Below are positions 35,017-45,899 of a stretch of 64,000 bases of DNA, in pieces. Origin of the DNA: Physcomitrium patens (Eukaryota > Streptophyta > Bryopsida > Funariales > Funariaceae); contig NC_037275.1 in the NCBI RefSeq assembly GCF_000002425.4, positions 10,588,533 to 10,652,532 on the forward strand, written 5' to 3'. Under the pieces are notes generated by a model that was not told where the DNA came from, made no database searches, and saw only the letters and a list, made by a program, of their open reading frames with translations. Positions within the stretch are counted from its first letter, which is position 1. Each line of letters opens with the position of its first letter. The position numbers and the translations under genes are program-made.

Positions 35017-35370
35017 ATGGATAGCCAAGAGATAGATACCATACCAGTTATGTCTTCTCAACCGAGTATCTCATGAAGATGACCTTGAGATGAAGAACCG
35101 CCTATACTACGAAGACGATGGAGGATACCTAGTAACAAGTTGCTAGTGATTGTGTTTGAAGTAGAACCTGCCTATGGTGATCTTTCCAAAGGAGTGTTTG
35201 CAGGGCATTTTCACAATGAAGACACAAAAATTCATACCTGGTTAGAAATCAAAGGTATAGAACATTATCATTGGTTACAAAGACCAATGAACTACTTGCT
35301 GTGCAAACAACAATTAGAGTATATTGTAGACACTATGCGACAAATTTTTAACTTCTTATGTTGGTACTGA
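35017..35370 (+). pseudogene. Extra ORF of CV2, decayed homologue of 17989-18330
   Basis: Starts MDSQEIDT and shares long stretches with the CV1 ORF: VIVFEVEPAY, KGVFAGHFHNEDT, EYIVDTMRQIF. The frame has no indel relative to its ends. The only breaks are three TGA codons within the Arg-rich part (about 35074, 35080, 35086), each where CV1 has CGA. It lies 0.13 kb after the pol end and just before the polypurine tract, as in CV1. Confidence 0.75.
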
Positions 35371-35428
35371 CTCGCAATAGGAGTGCTTCTTGGAGACCTC
35401 GAAGCTGAAGGGGGGAGGGGAGAGGTGA

Positions 35429-35691
35429 TGTCAAGGACATACACTAGGAAGTTGTAGAAGATTATAGAAGGTTCTAGAAAAGCTTCATAGATTGTAAAAG
35501 CTGCTTGAAAAGCTTTCTAACTTGTAATATATATAGGAGTTGAGACCAAAGGAATCCTCAGTCTCGACAAGACACCTCTTGGAGCTCTAGCTCACCTCTG
35601 TAGTGTTGTTCTTGTACTCATCTGATTAATCTAGTTCTTTCCAATTCTTCTTGAGCTTCTTGTTTCCAGTCAGTATTCCAAATTTGTGACA
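35429..35691 (+). repeat. 3' LTR of CV2
   Basis: 263 bp, TGTCAAGG to TTTGTGACA, preceded by a long purine tract (GGGGGGAGGGGAGAGGTGA). It contains GAAGGTTCTAGAA at 35467-35479, a perfect three-unit heat-shock element, and a TATATATA box near 35527. Confidence 0.88.
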
Positions 35692-36911
35692 CCTCAATGG
35701 TGAGAAAGATAGCCAAAGAAACAAAAGGGATAGAGCAACTCATACATGAATATTGGAATGTCTTTCCAACTGACTTATTTAGTAGCATGCTACTTCATCA
35801 AGGTATCTTCTTCCAAATAGAATTATTATTTGGGACTAAATCGACAAGTTGATGAATTTATCACCTAGCATCCAATGAATTTATAGAATTACAAAAGTCA
35901 TTAGACAAACTCTTGGAGAAGGGCCTCATTTAAAAAAACACGTTATTATAGAGAATACTTATATTCATAGTATCTAAAAAAGATGGTGGACTTTGACTTT
36001 GCATTGATTATTAGAGCTTTTATAAAGAGATTGTTAAGAATGCATATCCACTTCGATATATAGATGATCTTCTTAATCGATTTTTGAAGTATAATTAAAA
36101 TTAGAAAATTAGACCTTCAAAGTGATTATTAGTAGATCCCTATTGCCAAAGAAGATATAAAAAAGATGACATTTTGTACGTGCTATAGATATTTTAAGTG
36201 GCTTATATTATCTTATAGCCTTGCTAATACTCTAGCCTCTTTTGTAGGTCATATAAACAAATTATTTTGGGACCTTTTGGATAAGTATGTGGTGGTCTTC
36301 ATTGATAATATTCTAGTCTATAGTAAAATCCATGAAGAACATAAACAATATCTAGGAGAAGTATTGTATCTGCTACATGATACTTACTTCTATTACAAGA
36401 AATCAAAGTATGAACTTTCGAAGTTAGAGGGCATCTTTTTGGAACATGTAGTGTCTTTTGAAGGCATGCACATTAAATTGGACAAGATGAAAGCAAAGAA
36501 GGATTGGCCAACCCTCAAAGATGCTTGTGAAATACGCTCATTTTTAGGTCTTGCTAGATATTATTGTCATTTTATTCAATGATTTGCACACATTATTACC
36601 ACATTGACAAGCTTACTAGAAAAAAGATACCTTATGTGAATGGAAATTGGAACAAAAAAATGCCTTCAAGGAATTGAAAGATACATTGATTATTACTTCA
36701 ATATTATAACCGTATAATTTCAACCTTCCATGTATACTTAACATTGATGCTTCTGACTTTTTTATTGACAGAGTTCTTCAACAAAACTTTGATAGGGGCC
36801 TTCAATTTATGGCATATAAATCACACAAATTTAAAAAGGTAGAGCATAATTATTCTATACATGATTGAGAGTAAGTAGCAATTGTACATCCCATAAAGAT
36901 GTGATATTATT
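35692..36911 (+). pseudogene. CV3 RT and RNase H start
   Basis: Decayed RT of the chromovirus that hosts CV2. Blocks in order: LDKLLEKGL (35895), VSKKDGG with CID (35970-36010), AYPLRYIDDLL, then YVVVFIDNILVYSK (36285-36325), where the catalytic D-D is D-N, and IRSFLGLARYYCHFIQ (36530-36582). The RNase H start is DASDFFIDRVLQQ (36745-36785). The longest open piece is 36166-36582. Interrupted at 36911 by solo LTR S2. Confidence 0.82.
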
Positions 36912-37391
36912 TGTTAGTGCATCAAGGTATAGATAAAATAATTATATAAATAATTAGAACCATAGAAGTTTCTAAAATTGAGATTAGGTTAGTAGATTAG
37001 GTAGGATCCATTGTAGAACATTCTACAAAGGATTTAGGGTGATTATTTCGATAGGACCTATTATAGTACCTTCTAGAATAGGGCAGTTATCAAAGTGAGA
37101 TTCATGACCTAAGAACATTCTAGAAAGTCCAAGGTGGTAGGACAAGGTATAAATAGGACTAGCCAGGGTCTTTTGGGGCATCTGATTAAGTATGGCTTTG
37201 GACCCTTTCTCTTAATAAAGTTTGGTTCTGCATCTTTTTGTTCAAATATGTTCTATTTTGTTTTTGTTTACTCAGTTTTATCTTTCATGTCCTATTCTAT
37301 TTAGTTTCATTCATTTTTATTTTGGTCTGTTTTGTCCTATTTTGTGATGAGGCCATATGTTGTGGATTGGAAAGATCTTGGATTTTTTGAC
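36912..37391 (+). mobile_element. Solo LTR S2, related to the CV3 LTR
   Basis: A 480-bp block starting TGTTAGTGC and ending TTTTTTGACA. It aligns with the CV3 LTRs (shared GACCCTTTCTCTTA(A)TAAA, TTCTAGAA blocks, TATAAATAGGAC promoter near 37147) but is distinct from both. It contains GAACATTCTAGAA (37113-37125), a perfect three-unit heat-shock element. It splits the CV3 RNase H after CYYLL. No clear target duplication. Confidence 0.65.
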
Positions 37392-37985
37392 ATAGTTTGG
37401 TTTTATTTGAATTGAAAAAACTAGTAACTGTTTAGACTAACCACTAATTCCTACTTCACGATTATCATCTAAAAAATATAAAATCACAACATTATCATTG
37501 AAAAAAATAATTGTAGTTCTTTGATATTTAGCTTGAGTACAAGCAAAGGTGATAACACACGTTGTTGGACATCTTATTGCACAGACTTCACTTAAAATCC
37601 AAATCAAATGATAAGGCAAAAATTACTATTATTAATAGTATCATTTCAAACTTAATAAGAGAAGCAAAATGAAATGAAGCTATACATTACAATGCTTATT
37701 TTAAGGTGATTATCAATTGATTAAAGGTAGACAATGTGCAATATTGAGATGTTGTATCTATGATGGCTTGCTCTATTTCAAGAAGTAGATTTATATACTT
37801 GATAATGTTATACTTTAGACGCACATACTTCGAGAGGAACATGATATCCTAGTATGTGGATACCTAAAGCATAAGAAGACTCTAGAATGGATCTCAAAGA
37901 AATAAATTTGGATAGATTATAATTGAAATGTTTGAGCTTTTGTAAGTTCTTATGAATCATGCCAATGTAACAAAGCATACAATAT
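37392..37985 (+). pseudogene. CV3 RNase H end and integrase zinc-binding domain
   Basis: Weakly readable until about 37755, where MACSISRSRFIYL and, in another frame, DGLLYFK mark the N-terminus of integrase. REEHDILVCGYLKHKKTLEWI follows (37835-37895), a decayed H-x-H segment. Then come a block with C/H ligands near 37945-37975 (NHANVTK frame; C-x-x-C partly kept in another frame). Cut by solo LTR S3. Confidence 0.6.
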
Positions 37986-39693
37986 TATTGTGATATAACA
38001 CAACTAATAGGTAAAAATGGTGAAGAAATTATTATATTATAGAAGTTCTTACTTCAAATATTGTAGCAAATTATCTTAGAAAATAGACAATAGTCCAAAA
38101 AAAAAAAAAAACTAAAAAGTCAAATGCTATCTTTTTACAAAGTAGGCTTCTATTTACTTTGTAAGGCCATAAATAAGAAAAAATAAGATAGATTAGAAAA
38201 ATAAAAAATATAAATATATATAGGAAGAAGTTAGGAATTGATTTTAATAAAAAATATCTCAAAAGAGCAAAATATAATACCAAGAGAGGACTAGTTATCA
38301 ACTTAGATCAAAATCAAACCATGAGGCACAAAATCATGCACCTATGATAACTTTGATGTTTTTTTATAGATCAAAGAAAGTGATTTGAGAGAAAACTTAA
38401 TAGAATTTCTTTGAATATTAATTTTGAGTGATTTAAGTGTGTAATGTCTTTGTAAGAGCTTTACAAAGTCATAGTTGTTTTGAGTGATTCTAGAATTTGT
38501 GAAATAAAAAGAATATTATGTTTTAGAATATTTTGTAAGTTTGATAATAGATCTATAGTTGAAATTTTGAGGACTTATGAGAATAGTTGTTTGAAGTATA
38601 TGATACAAGTTTGAGCTTGATCAAATAGTTGAATTGAAGGTTATCAAATTTTAAGTAGGTTGAGGTTTTAGAAATTAGACTTTGAGAGGCAATTAGGATT
38701 TCTAAGATCTTTAGCAATTTATTAATTGAATTGGAGTGAAATTTATATATAAAGGTAGTAGACTTGATTTTCTAAAGTTATGTAAAATTTAAAAATAATT
38801 GAATAATTTAAAAAAAAAATTGATACTTGAAATTCAACATCTAGATTGGAATAGGAGGTTGGCTAATACTCAAGCAGATTTTAGGATTTTTCTTCTATTA
38901 CCTTCAATTTTTTTTTTCGTTTTGATTTTTTTTTTTTTTTTTTTTTTTTGTTTTGTTTTGTTTTTTTTTTATTATAAATTTGAGAGGTGTATAAATTTTT
39001 AAATAAGATAAATAATTTAATCAATAGATATTAGGATTCTAATTTGCCTTAGGATCTGATTTAGGATTTAGGATTTGGTTTAGAATTTAGGATTTGGTTT
39101 AGGATTTAGGATTTGTTTAGGATTTGGTATAGGATTTAGGATTTGTTTAGAATTTGATTTAGGATTTGGTTTAAGATTTAAAATTTGTTTAAGATTTGGT
39201 TTTGAGTTTAGGATTTGTTTAGGATTTGGTCTAGGATTTATTATTAATTTAAAATTTGATTTAGGTTTTAAGATTTGCTTATGATTTAAGATTTGGCATA
39301 AGATTTGATAAAATCCATTAGAATTTCAATTAGGATTAAATTAAGACTTGATAAAATCCATTAGAATTTCAATTAGGATTAAATTAAGACTTGATTGAGA
39401 TTTATTTAAGATATATTTGTGATCATTTTTATATTTCTTTAGGATTTCTTAAGGATTCTTTTAAGATTGATTGTAGATTTCTTTTGAAACTCTTTAAGAT
39501 TTTTATTATTTTTTTTATAATTTCTTTAAGGTTTTTTTTAAATTTGATTAAAGCTTGCTTAATAGTGTTAAAGATTTAATTAGTTTTATTTAATAATCTA
39601 TTAGAATTAAGATTTTATTGTTGTAATTTTGATTCTACCTTCCACAATCAGATATCAAGTGCATTCTCGAGCAAGACTTCACATATTACAACA
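37986..39693 (+). mobile_element. Solo LTR S3 (FL-type termini)
   Basis: 1,708 bp starting TATTGTGATATAACACAA and ending CACATATTACAACA, matching the ends of FL1 LTRs. It lies in the CV3 integrase between the zinc-binding part and the core. Body: long A- and T-runs (38095-38113, 38926-38970) and a telomere-like minisatellite of GGATTTGG/TTTAGGATT units at about 39045-39380. The flanking 4 bp (ATAT/ATGC) match only partly. Confidence 0.7.
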
Positions 39694-40058
39694 ATGCAAC
39701 ATCTCCAGGGCTATTGCAGCCAATTTCACTATCTATGGCATGTTGAGAGCATATGACTATGGATCTCATTACATTTTTGCCATAAATGCCTCATAATCAT
39801 ACTATGATTGTTGACTTTGTGGATGGACTCTCAAAGCAACTTCACTTAGCTGCACTCCTCTTGAATATTGATATCCTAGCATTTGCATAAGTTTTCTTTG
39901 ACATTGTCTTTTGTCACCATGCATTACTTTATGTCATCATTTAAGATTAAGATCTGCGCTTCACGGAGAGTTTTTGGCAAGTCTTATTCAAGCTACTAGA
40001 CACAAAACTTGTTATGTCTATGGTCTTTTATCCTCAAATAGATGGACAAACAAAGCAT
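39694..40058 (+). pseudogene. CV3 integrase core, first part
   Basis: Across shifting frames the Ty3 integrase core can be read: a decayed GLLQPIS segment, then IVDFVDGLSKQLHLAALLLN (about 39806-39865) and HHALLYVII, then LRFTESFWQVLFKLLDTK (39955-40010) and FYPQIDGQTKH (40029-40058). The first Asp lies in a frame-shifted MDLI. It is cut right after GQTKH by solo LTR S4. Confidence 0.75.
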
Positions 40059-42301
40059 TGTTGTGTTGTAACACAATTATATGGTAAAAGATAATAATAT
40101 GGATCTTATTATAGAAGAGCCAAGTTAAAAGAAAAAGTAAAAAAATATGAATAAAAGATAGGAAGATAGTAAAACTTTTAGTAGTAATGCTGCCTTTTTA
40201 GAAAAAATAGCTTCTACTTACTTTGTAGGGCCAAAAATAAGGAAAAATAAGATAAATTAGAAAACTATATGATATAGACATCTTTAGGAAGAAGTTAAGA
40301 GTTAATTCTTGCAAAAATTACTTAGAAAAACTAGATATTGATACCCAGAGAGGGTCGGTTATGAATTAGGGTCGAAATCAGACCCTGAGGTACAAAACCG
40401 AGTCTTGATGACGACTCCAAGGTTCTAAGCAAATCGGAGAGTGAGATTTGATAGCAGATTAAATAAGGTTTCTATGAGCATTGGTTTTTGGCGATTTGGA
40501 GTTTTTATGACTTTGTAAGAGCTTTACAAAGTCAAGATTGTTTTCAGATGACTTGTGGTTTATGAAATAAAATAGGATTGATGTTTTTAGTAATTTCAAG
40601 AGTTTTGTAATAGATCTATGGATGAAATTTTGTGGATCAATGGTCATAGTTATGCTTAATATGTATTGTAAATCTTAGCTCAATCTAACGGTTGAATTGA
40701 GGATTCTTGAGGTTTAAGTAAGTTAAGGTCTCAAAAAGTAGAATTTTAGGTCTGATGAGGGTTTTTAAGATTTCTTGCAATTTACTCGTTGGATTAGAGT
40801 GAATTTTATGTAAGAAAATATTAGACTTGTTTTTCTATGTTCATGTGAATTTTGAGATCAATCGAACTGTGAATTAGAGAGATATTGGCTCTGAGAGATT
40901 GGCATCAAGGTTGGAGAAGGAGGCCAACCAATACCTAAGCATGTTTTTGATGTTATCGTCTATTTTGTAATTTCGATTCTTTTCAAAAATTTTGTCCTTG
41001 TTTTCAACTTAATTTTTAAGAAGTGTGCAAAATTTGAATTAAGATCAACGGTTCATTCATTAGTTATTGAGGTTTAATTCTGTTGTAGAAATTACTAGGA
41101 TTTGGTTAGGATTTGATTTAGAATTAGGATTTGGTTAGGATTTGATTTAGGATTAGGGTTTGATTTAGGATTTAGGATTAGGGTTAGGATTTGGTTAGGA
41201 TTTGATTTAGAATTAGGATTTGATTAGGATTTGGTTCGGATTTGACATAAGATTAGGGTTTGGTTAGGGTTTGATATAAGATTAGGGTTTGGTTTAGGAT
41301 TTAGGATTTGGTTAAGGTTTGATATAGGATTAAGGTTTGGTTAGGATTTGATTTAGGATTAGGGTTTGATTAGGATTTGGTTTAGAATTTAAGATTAAGG
41401 TTAGGATTTGGTTAGGATCTGATTTAGGATTAGGATTTGATTAGGGTTCGGTTAGGGTTTGATATCAGATTAGGCTTTGGTCTAAGATTTAAGATTTGAT
41501 TAAGGTTCGATATAGGGTTAAGGTTTGGTTAGGATTTGACTTACCGGTTTGGACATATGTCGACCGAGTTAGGATTTGATTAGGGTTTGATTTAGGATTA
41601 GGATTTGATTTAGGATTTAGAATTTAGTTAGGATTTGATTTAGGATTAAGGTTTGGTTAGGATTTGATTTAGCATTAAGATTTGGTTAGGATTTGATTTA
41701 GGATTAAGGATTGATTAGGGTTTGATCTAGGATTAAGGTTTGGTTAGGATTTGATTTAGAATTAGGATTTGATTAAGATTTGGTTAGGATTTGATTTAGA
41801 ATTAGGATTTGATTAAGATTTGGTTTAGGGTTTAGGATTAGGGTTAAGATTTGGTTAGGATTTCATTTAAGGTTGAGATTTAGGATTTGGTTAGGATTTG
41901 ATTTAGGATTAGGATTTGGTTTAGGATTTGGTTAGGATTTAAGATTTGGTTAAGATTTGTTCAAGATTTGATTTAGAGTTTAGGATTTATTTGAATTTAT
42001 TTAGGATTTAAGTTTTAGTTAGTTTTTGACCTAAAGTTTGAATGAAGTAAGATTTTAACTAAGATTAAATTAATATTGAATTGAGATGTATTTGAAATAT
42101 GTTTGTAATCATTCTAATATTTCTTTAAATTTTCTTATTCTTTCTTTGGAATTCCTTTGAGGTTTCTTTGAATTTGATTAAAGCTTGTTTAGCATTGTTA
42201 GTGATCTATTAGAATTAGGATTTTGTTGTTGCAATTTCCATTCTACCTTCCACAGTTAGGTGCCCGAAGCATTCTCAAGCAAGACTTCACGTATTACGAC
42301 A
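40059..42301 (+). mobile_element. Solo LTR S4 (FL-type termini) with 4-bp target duplication
   Basis: 2,243 bp from TGTTGTGTTGTAACAC to CACGTATTACGACA, flanked by a perfect 4-bp duplication GCAT (40055-40058 and 42302-42305); the fifth base differs on either side. About 0.93 kb (41095-42020) is a minisatellite of (GGATTTG)(GTTA)(GGATTTGATTTA) type with TTAGGG-like units. No internal genes; a solo LTR. The CV3 integrase reading resumes directly after it. Confidence 0.85.
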
Positions 42302-42556
42302 GCATGCAAATTGAACCCTAGAGGATATACTACAAGTATTTATGGCAGTTCACCATAATGATTGGGATGAATATTTAATGTCCTTAGAGTTTGCCTATAG
42401 TATAGTATTTAAGCAAGTATTAGTCATTCACCATTCTTTCTCAACACCAATTAACATCTAATTATGCCAACAACTCTCCATTGTTTCATTGACACCAACA
42501 ATCTGACAATGGAAGAATTTATACAATGACTTATAACAACCTTACAAGATGCACAA
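42302..42556 (+). pseudogene. CV3 integrase core, second part
   Basis: Continues after GQTKH: a decayed NRTLEDIL-like start, then DWDEYLMSLEFAYS in a shifted frame (42365-42400), the Ty3 block after the catalytic Glu. Stops and shifts are frequent. It ends near 42556 at solo LTR S5. Confidence 0.65.
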
Positions 42557-43880
42557 TTTCGTGATGTAATACGACTATATAGTGAAATTATAATCAAAAT
42601 TAAATTTCTAATTAATATCTAATTATCTTAATTCAATCATAATTTGACGTATCTAAATATGGCTTTTATAAAAGCATCTTAGGTTATTTTTTTATATTAA
42701 CAGTTAGTAGGTTGAAAGCTAGTTAGTAATTTTACCTTCTAGGTTATAGAGACTCTTCTACTATCTTAGAAATACTATAAATTAATAAAATTAGGTTAGA
42801 GGAGATAAATAATTAGTACCGTTGGTGCTAAGATTAAGTTGAGAGTAGGATTGGACTAAAAAAAACCTTAGGATAGGTTAGATTGATATTCGGGGGTAGA
42901 CCGTTTGTGTGACAGAGTCGAAATCAAACCTCTAGCTACTAAAATGACAACCTAGGGAAAAATAGGGATTCATTTGAAAATCGAAGGATAGGATTTTAGA
43001 GCTAGCTTGAAGTTCTTTTCAAAAGCATAAGGATTGTTTTTGTAGGATTTTAGAAGACTTAGCAATTGTTGTTCAAAATTAGGGTTTGTATTGGTGATTT
43101 GGATTTTATATAATATAATTAGGGCTAGTAATTTTGGCTAGTTCATGCAATTGGTGTAACATCTATCATTAAAAATTTGAGAATATTTGGATTATTAGGT
43201 GTGCTAAGTATATACAAAATTTTGTGATAATCTAATGGCGTGGTTTAGAGATATCTAGTTTTTAGTATAAGAAGGTTTTGAAAGTTGGTAGTTTGAGGTC
43301 GGGTAGGGTTTCTATAATATTTTAAGATCTATTGGTTGGATCAAGATGAAATTTGGCATATTGTTGAAGGACTTAAAGATCAAGTTGCACACCAATTTTG
43401 AGTCAAAGTTAACGGTTGGAAAGGGAGAAATTACTACTCGGATTTTTACTTCACTTTTCAAGTTGGCAGCCGAGTGACATTAGTGCAATTTTTGGAGGTT
43501 TTCTCAAAATTTGTAAGTTGGATTGAGCTAAAAATTCTTGAGCATATAGAAGACTTATATTGACAATTGCTTGCAAAATTTTACATCAAGTGGACGGTCT
43601 CATTGGATTTTACAGCTTGTTAAAGCTCATTGATTAGGATTTGGGCTTAGAAGAAAAATCTAAATTGCTTAAATATGAAAGTAACAAGGTAATTGGAATT
43701 TATATATAATTAAGGCTACTTAGAAGAGTGGTTTTAGCACTTTTGAATTGAAATTCAGATTATATGCTTCTCGTATGGATGAAACCTATAAGGGTTTCTT
43801 GGATACTAGTGAAACACAACCTCATCTTCCACAGCTAGGTGCCGAATGCATTCATGAGCAAGACAACACGTAATATGACA
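42557..43880 (+). mobile_element. Solo LTR S5 (FL-type termini)
   Basis: 1,324 bp from TTTCGTGATGTAATACGA to CACGTAATATGACA; flanked by ACAA (42553-42556) and ACGA (43881-43884), a 4-bp duplication with one mismatch. It lacks the minisatellite of S3 and S4, so it represents another LTR version of the same termini. Confidence 0.72.
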
Positions 43881-43884
43881 ACGA

Positions 43885-44395
43885 CACTATCTCCTTAGTG
43901 CATAGAATTGATAGAAGCAATATGCAAATAACCACCAGCAACACAAGATCTTTTGAGAAGGTAATTAAGTATTACTTACCAATGCCAATCTTTTACTTGC
44001 TACATCAATCCAAGTTCGTAAGCTAGCACTTCAATGGCTTAGACCTTTTTGCATTTTTGTAGTAATTTTTTATGTTGTATGTTGCCTTGAGCTTCCACCA
44101 TATATTTGGATCCATTTGGTCTTCTATATTTTGTAATTTTAAGAATTTTATATTGAACCAATGTGCTTTTCAGATCGATACCATCGACTACCACCACCAT
44201 AGATTGTAGTTGATGACCAATAAGAGTATGAAGTAGATAATATTTTGGAGCATTGCTACTTTTTTTGTGGCAATGGACTTCCACAATTTTACTATAAAGT
44301 TCTCTGGAAATGATATCCTATCTACAATGCAAAATCCCTCTCTTTATAAGAAAATCATTTGAAAAATACCATTGGGAGCAAAATGAAGACATTCT
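43885..44395 (+). pseudogene. CV3 integrase C-terminus and chromodomain
   Basis: Readable as VLLTNANLLLATSIQVRKLAL and a decayed HPVFHVS-type block (to about 44120). The chromodomain follows near 44190-44330: RYHRLPPP, VVDDQ, EYEVDNILEH, FYYKVLWK. The position and order identify CV3 as a chromovirus. Several stops; the aromatic Trp of the domain is kept in VLWK. Confidence 0.7.
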
Positions 44396-44417
44396 ATATT
44401 AGTAGAGGGAGATTAGC

Positions 44418-44876
44418 TGTAATAAGGCATGGATAGGATATTTGTATTATTTGTACATAGAGACATGTAGTTAGAGTCATTTTTGGAAAGTTTCTAGAAA
44501 TGAAGTTAGGATGGTAGTTCATGTAGGATCTACCATAGAACCTTCTAGAAAGGCTTAGAGTGGTTATTATAATAGGATCCACCTCTAAAATCTTTTAAAA
44601 GGATAGTTATCTTGATAGGATCCACCATTAAAGATATTCTAGAAAGATCTTGGGATAATTGAATAAAATATAAATAGAACTAATTGAGGCCATTTGGACA
44701 TTTGATAAGGTATGGATTTAGATTCTTTTTTTTAGTAAATTTTGGCTGCTTTTTCTTATTCTATTCTATTTAGTTCTATTTTCTTTTACTTAATCATGTC
44801 TTTCATATTATATTTCATTTAATTAATTTTAGTTTTATTTAAGTATGCTTGATCTTATAATGTATCAAGATCTTTG
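44418..44876 (+). repeat. 3' LTR of CV3
   Basis: Starts TGTAATAAGGC, aligned with 9923-10391. GAACCTTCTAGAA (44538-44550) is a perfect three-unit heat-shock element. A TATAAATAGAAC promoter-like site lies near 44670. The right end is estimated because the CV4 LTR (TGTCAAAG) begins at 44877. Confidence 0.7.
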
Positions 44877-45345
44877 TGTCAAAGATATATATATGTACTC
44901 TAATAAATACCTATATGATTAGATAGAAGAAAGTAAAAATAAATAGAAGTACGTTAATTTCATAATATCTTCTAGAAGAGCTTCTTAAAAGCTTCATAGA
45001 TACTACTTTGACTTTATATATGTTTGTAGTTGATTAGTAGGTTAAAAACTTGATCAACAAGTTTATCACGTATTGATAGCTTACAAAATAAGCTAACTAT
45101 GTAGTACACATATAAAAAACTTGTCTTGTAAGTTAAGATTCATGTCTTTTAAAGTCAATATGTTTTAGAGGTCCTATAGGATATTGCCACATAGCTTTTA
45201 GTTAAGAGTATATATATAGGCAAGAATGAAGCCTTCTTCACTCTTGTCAACACCTTCTTAATCTTTAGTCTTATTATAAGACTGTTTAGTCTTTTTATTT
45301 TTGGCAATAGTTATTTTAGTTCAATATTATATCATCTTTGAGTAT
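44877..45345 (+). repeat. 5' LTR of CV4
   Basis: Aligns with the reverse complement of 51286-51766, for example TTTTAGAGGTCCTATAG and the TATATATAGGCAAGA promoter (about 45210-45225) followed by CTTCACTCTTGTCAA. The first bases TGTCAAAGATATA match TGTCACGGACATA of CV5. The right edge is approximate. Confidence 0.75.
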
Positions 45346-45899
45346 TTTTTTAGTTCTTTTTAGTAACATAAGAATATATTAAAGATTCTCTTTCTTTAAG
45401 ATTCATATCCTTGATAATTGAAAAAAATTCTAATTTATTATTTTTCTCCTGTTCTAGAAATAAGTGCATTACTCCACTTCTATTGTTGTGTGTTGAAGGT
45501 TGGTGACTACCCATCTTTAAACAAAAAATCTTATTTTCTAACATTATTATTTTTCTTAAAGACAGTGGATTATCTTTTTTTGTCAAAATTTTTATTTAAT
45601 ATTAAAAGTTATAGATTATTTTTCTCTAATTTAACTTTTTGAATTTATTTGAATTATTTATAGAAAAAAAGATTATGAATGCTACTCTTAAGAGAAGTGA
45701 GAATAGATTTGTAACTATTGTAGATCTTCATGAGATTGTCAACACTTCAAGAGTAGAAATCTCATGTATTTTTAATGTGAATTATCAAGGTTTATGCCTA
45801 TACCTATAGAAGAAGTTCAAAGTCTACGGTAAGAAGTTGTGTAGTTGAAGGAAGTAAGTAGATTGACCTTATAACCAAATATAGGGAATTTTGCTTCTA

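Larger units (their letters stand above)
12071..35691 (+). mobile_element. CV2: Ty3/gypsy chromovirus, interrupted by CV1, FL2 and solo LTR S1
   Basis: Same lineage as CV1, with which it aligns gene for gene. Pieces: 5' LTR 12071-12321 and 18865-18966; leader 18967-19242; gag 19243-20282; PR-RT-RNase H 20340-22045; remaining RNase H and integrase 31773-32716; rest of integrase and chromodomain 33987-34890; extra ORF 35017-35370; polypurine tract and 3' LTR to 35691. The RNase H reading stops at 22045 and resumes at 31773 across FL2, and the integrase GQ-ER region is split by S1. I could not find a matching target-site duplication (12066-12070 versus 35692-35696), so the ends are inferred from LTR alignment. 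Confidence 0.88.
9923..44876 (+). mobile_element. CV3: ancient Ty3/gypsy chromovirus, split by many later insertions
   Basis: Outermost element of the nest, inserted in the LINE. Its pieces, in genome order, are: 5' LTR, gag, zinc knuckle and protease (9923-12070); RT and start of RNase H (35692-36911); end of RNase H and integrase zinc-binding part (37392-37985); integrase core (39694-40058 and 42302-42556); integrase C-terminus with chromodomain (43885-44395); 3' LTR (44418-44876). Between them lie CV2 and solo LTRs S2-S5. Stops and frameshifts are dense throughout, and the two LTRs are strongly diverged, so this is the oldest recognisable Ty3 copy here. The inferred termini are TG...; the right end is masked by the abutting CV4 LTR, so no TSD could be confirmed. 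Confidence 0.8.

Noticed and set aside
12066..35696. Target-site duplication for CV2
   Set aside because: CGTTC and CCTCA share too few bases to be claimed.
37437..37619. Minus-strand 60-codon open frame in CV3 between S2 and the integrase part
   Set aside because: No motif, and the plus strand here is the expected position of CV3 RNase H/integrase connection; most likely a shadow frame in AT-rich decayed DNA.
39045..42020. Interstitial telomere tract or CRISPR-like array
   Set aside because: Units are irregular, without constant repeats and unique spacers, and they lie within two LTRs; simple minisatellite expansion explains them.
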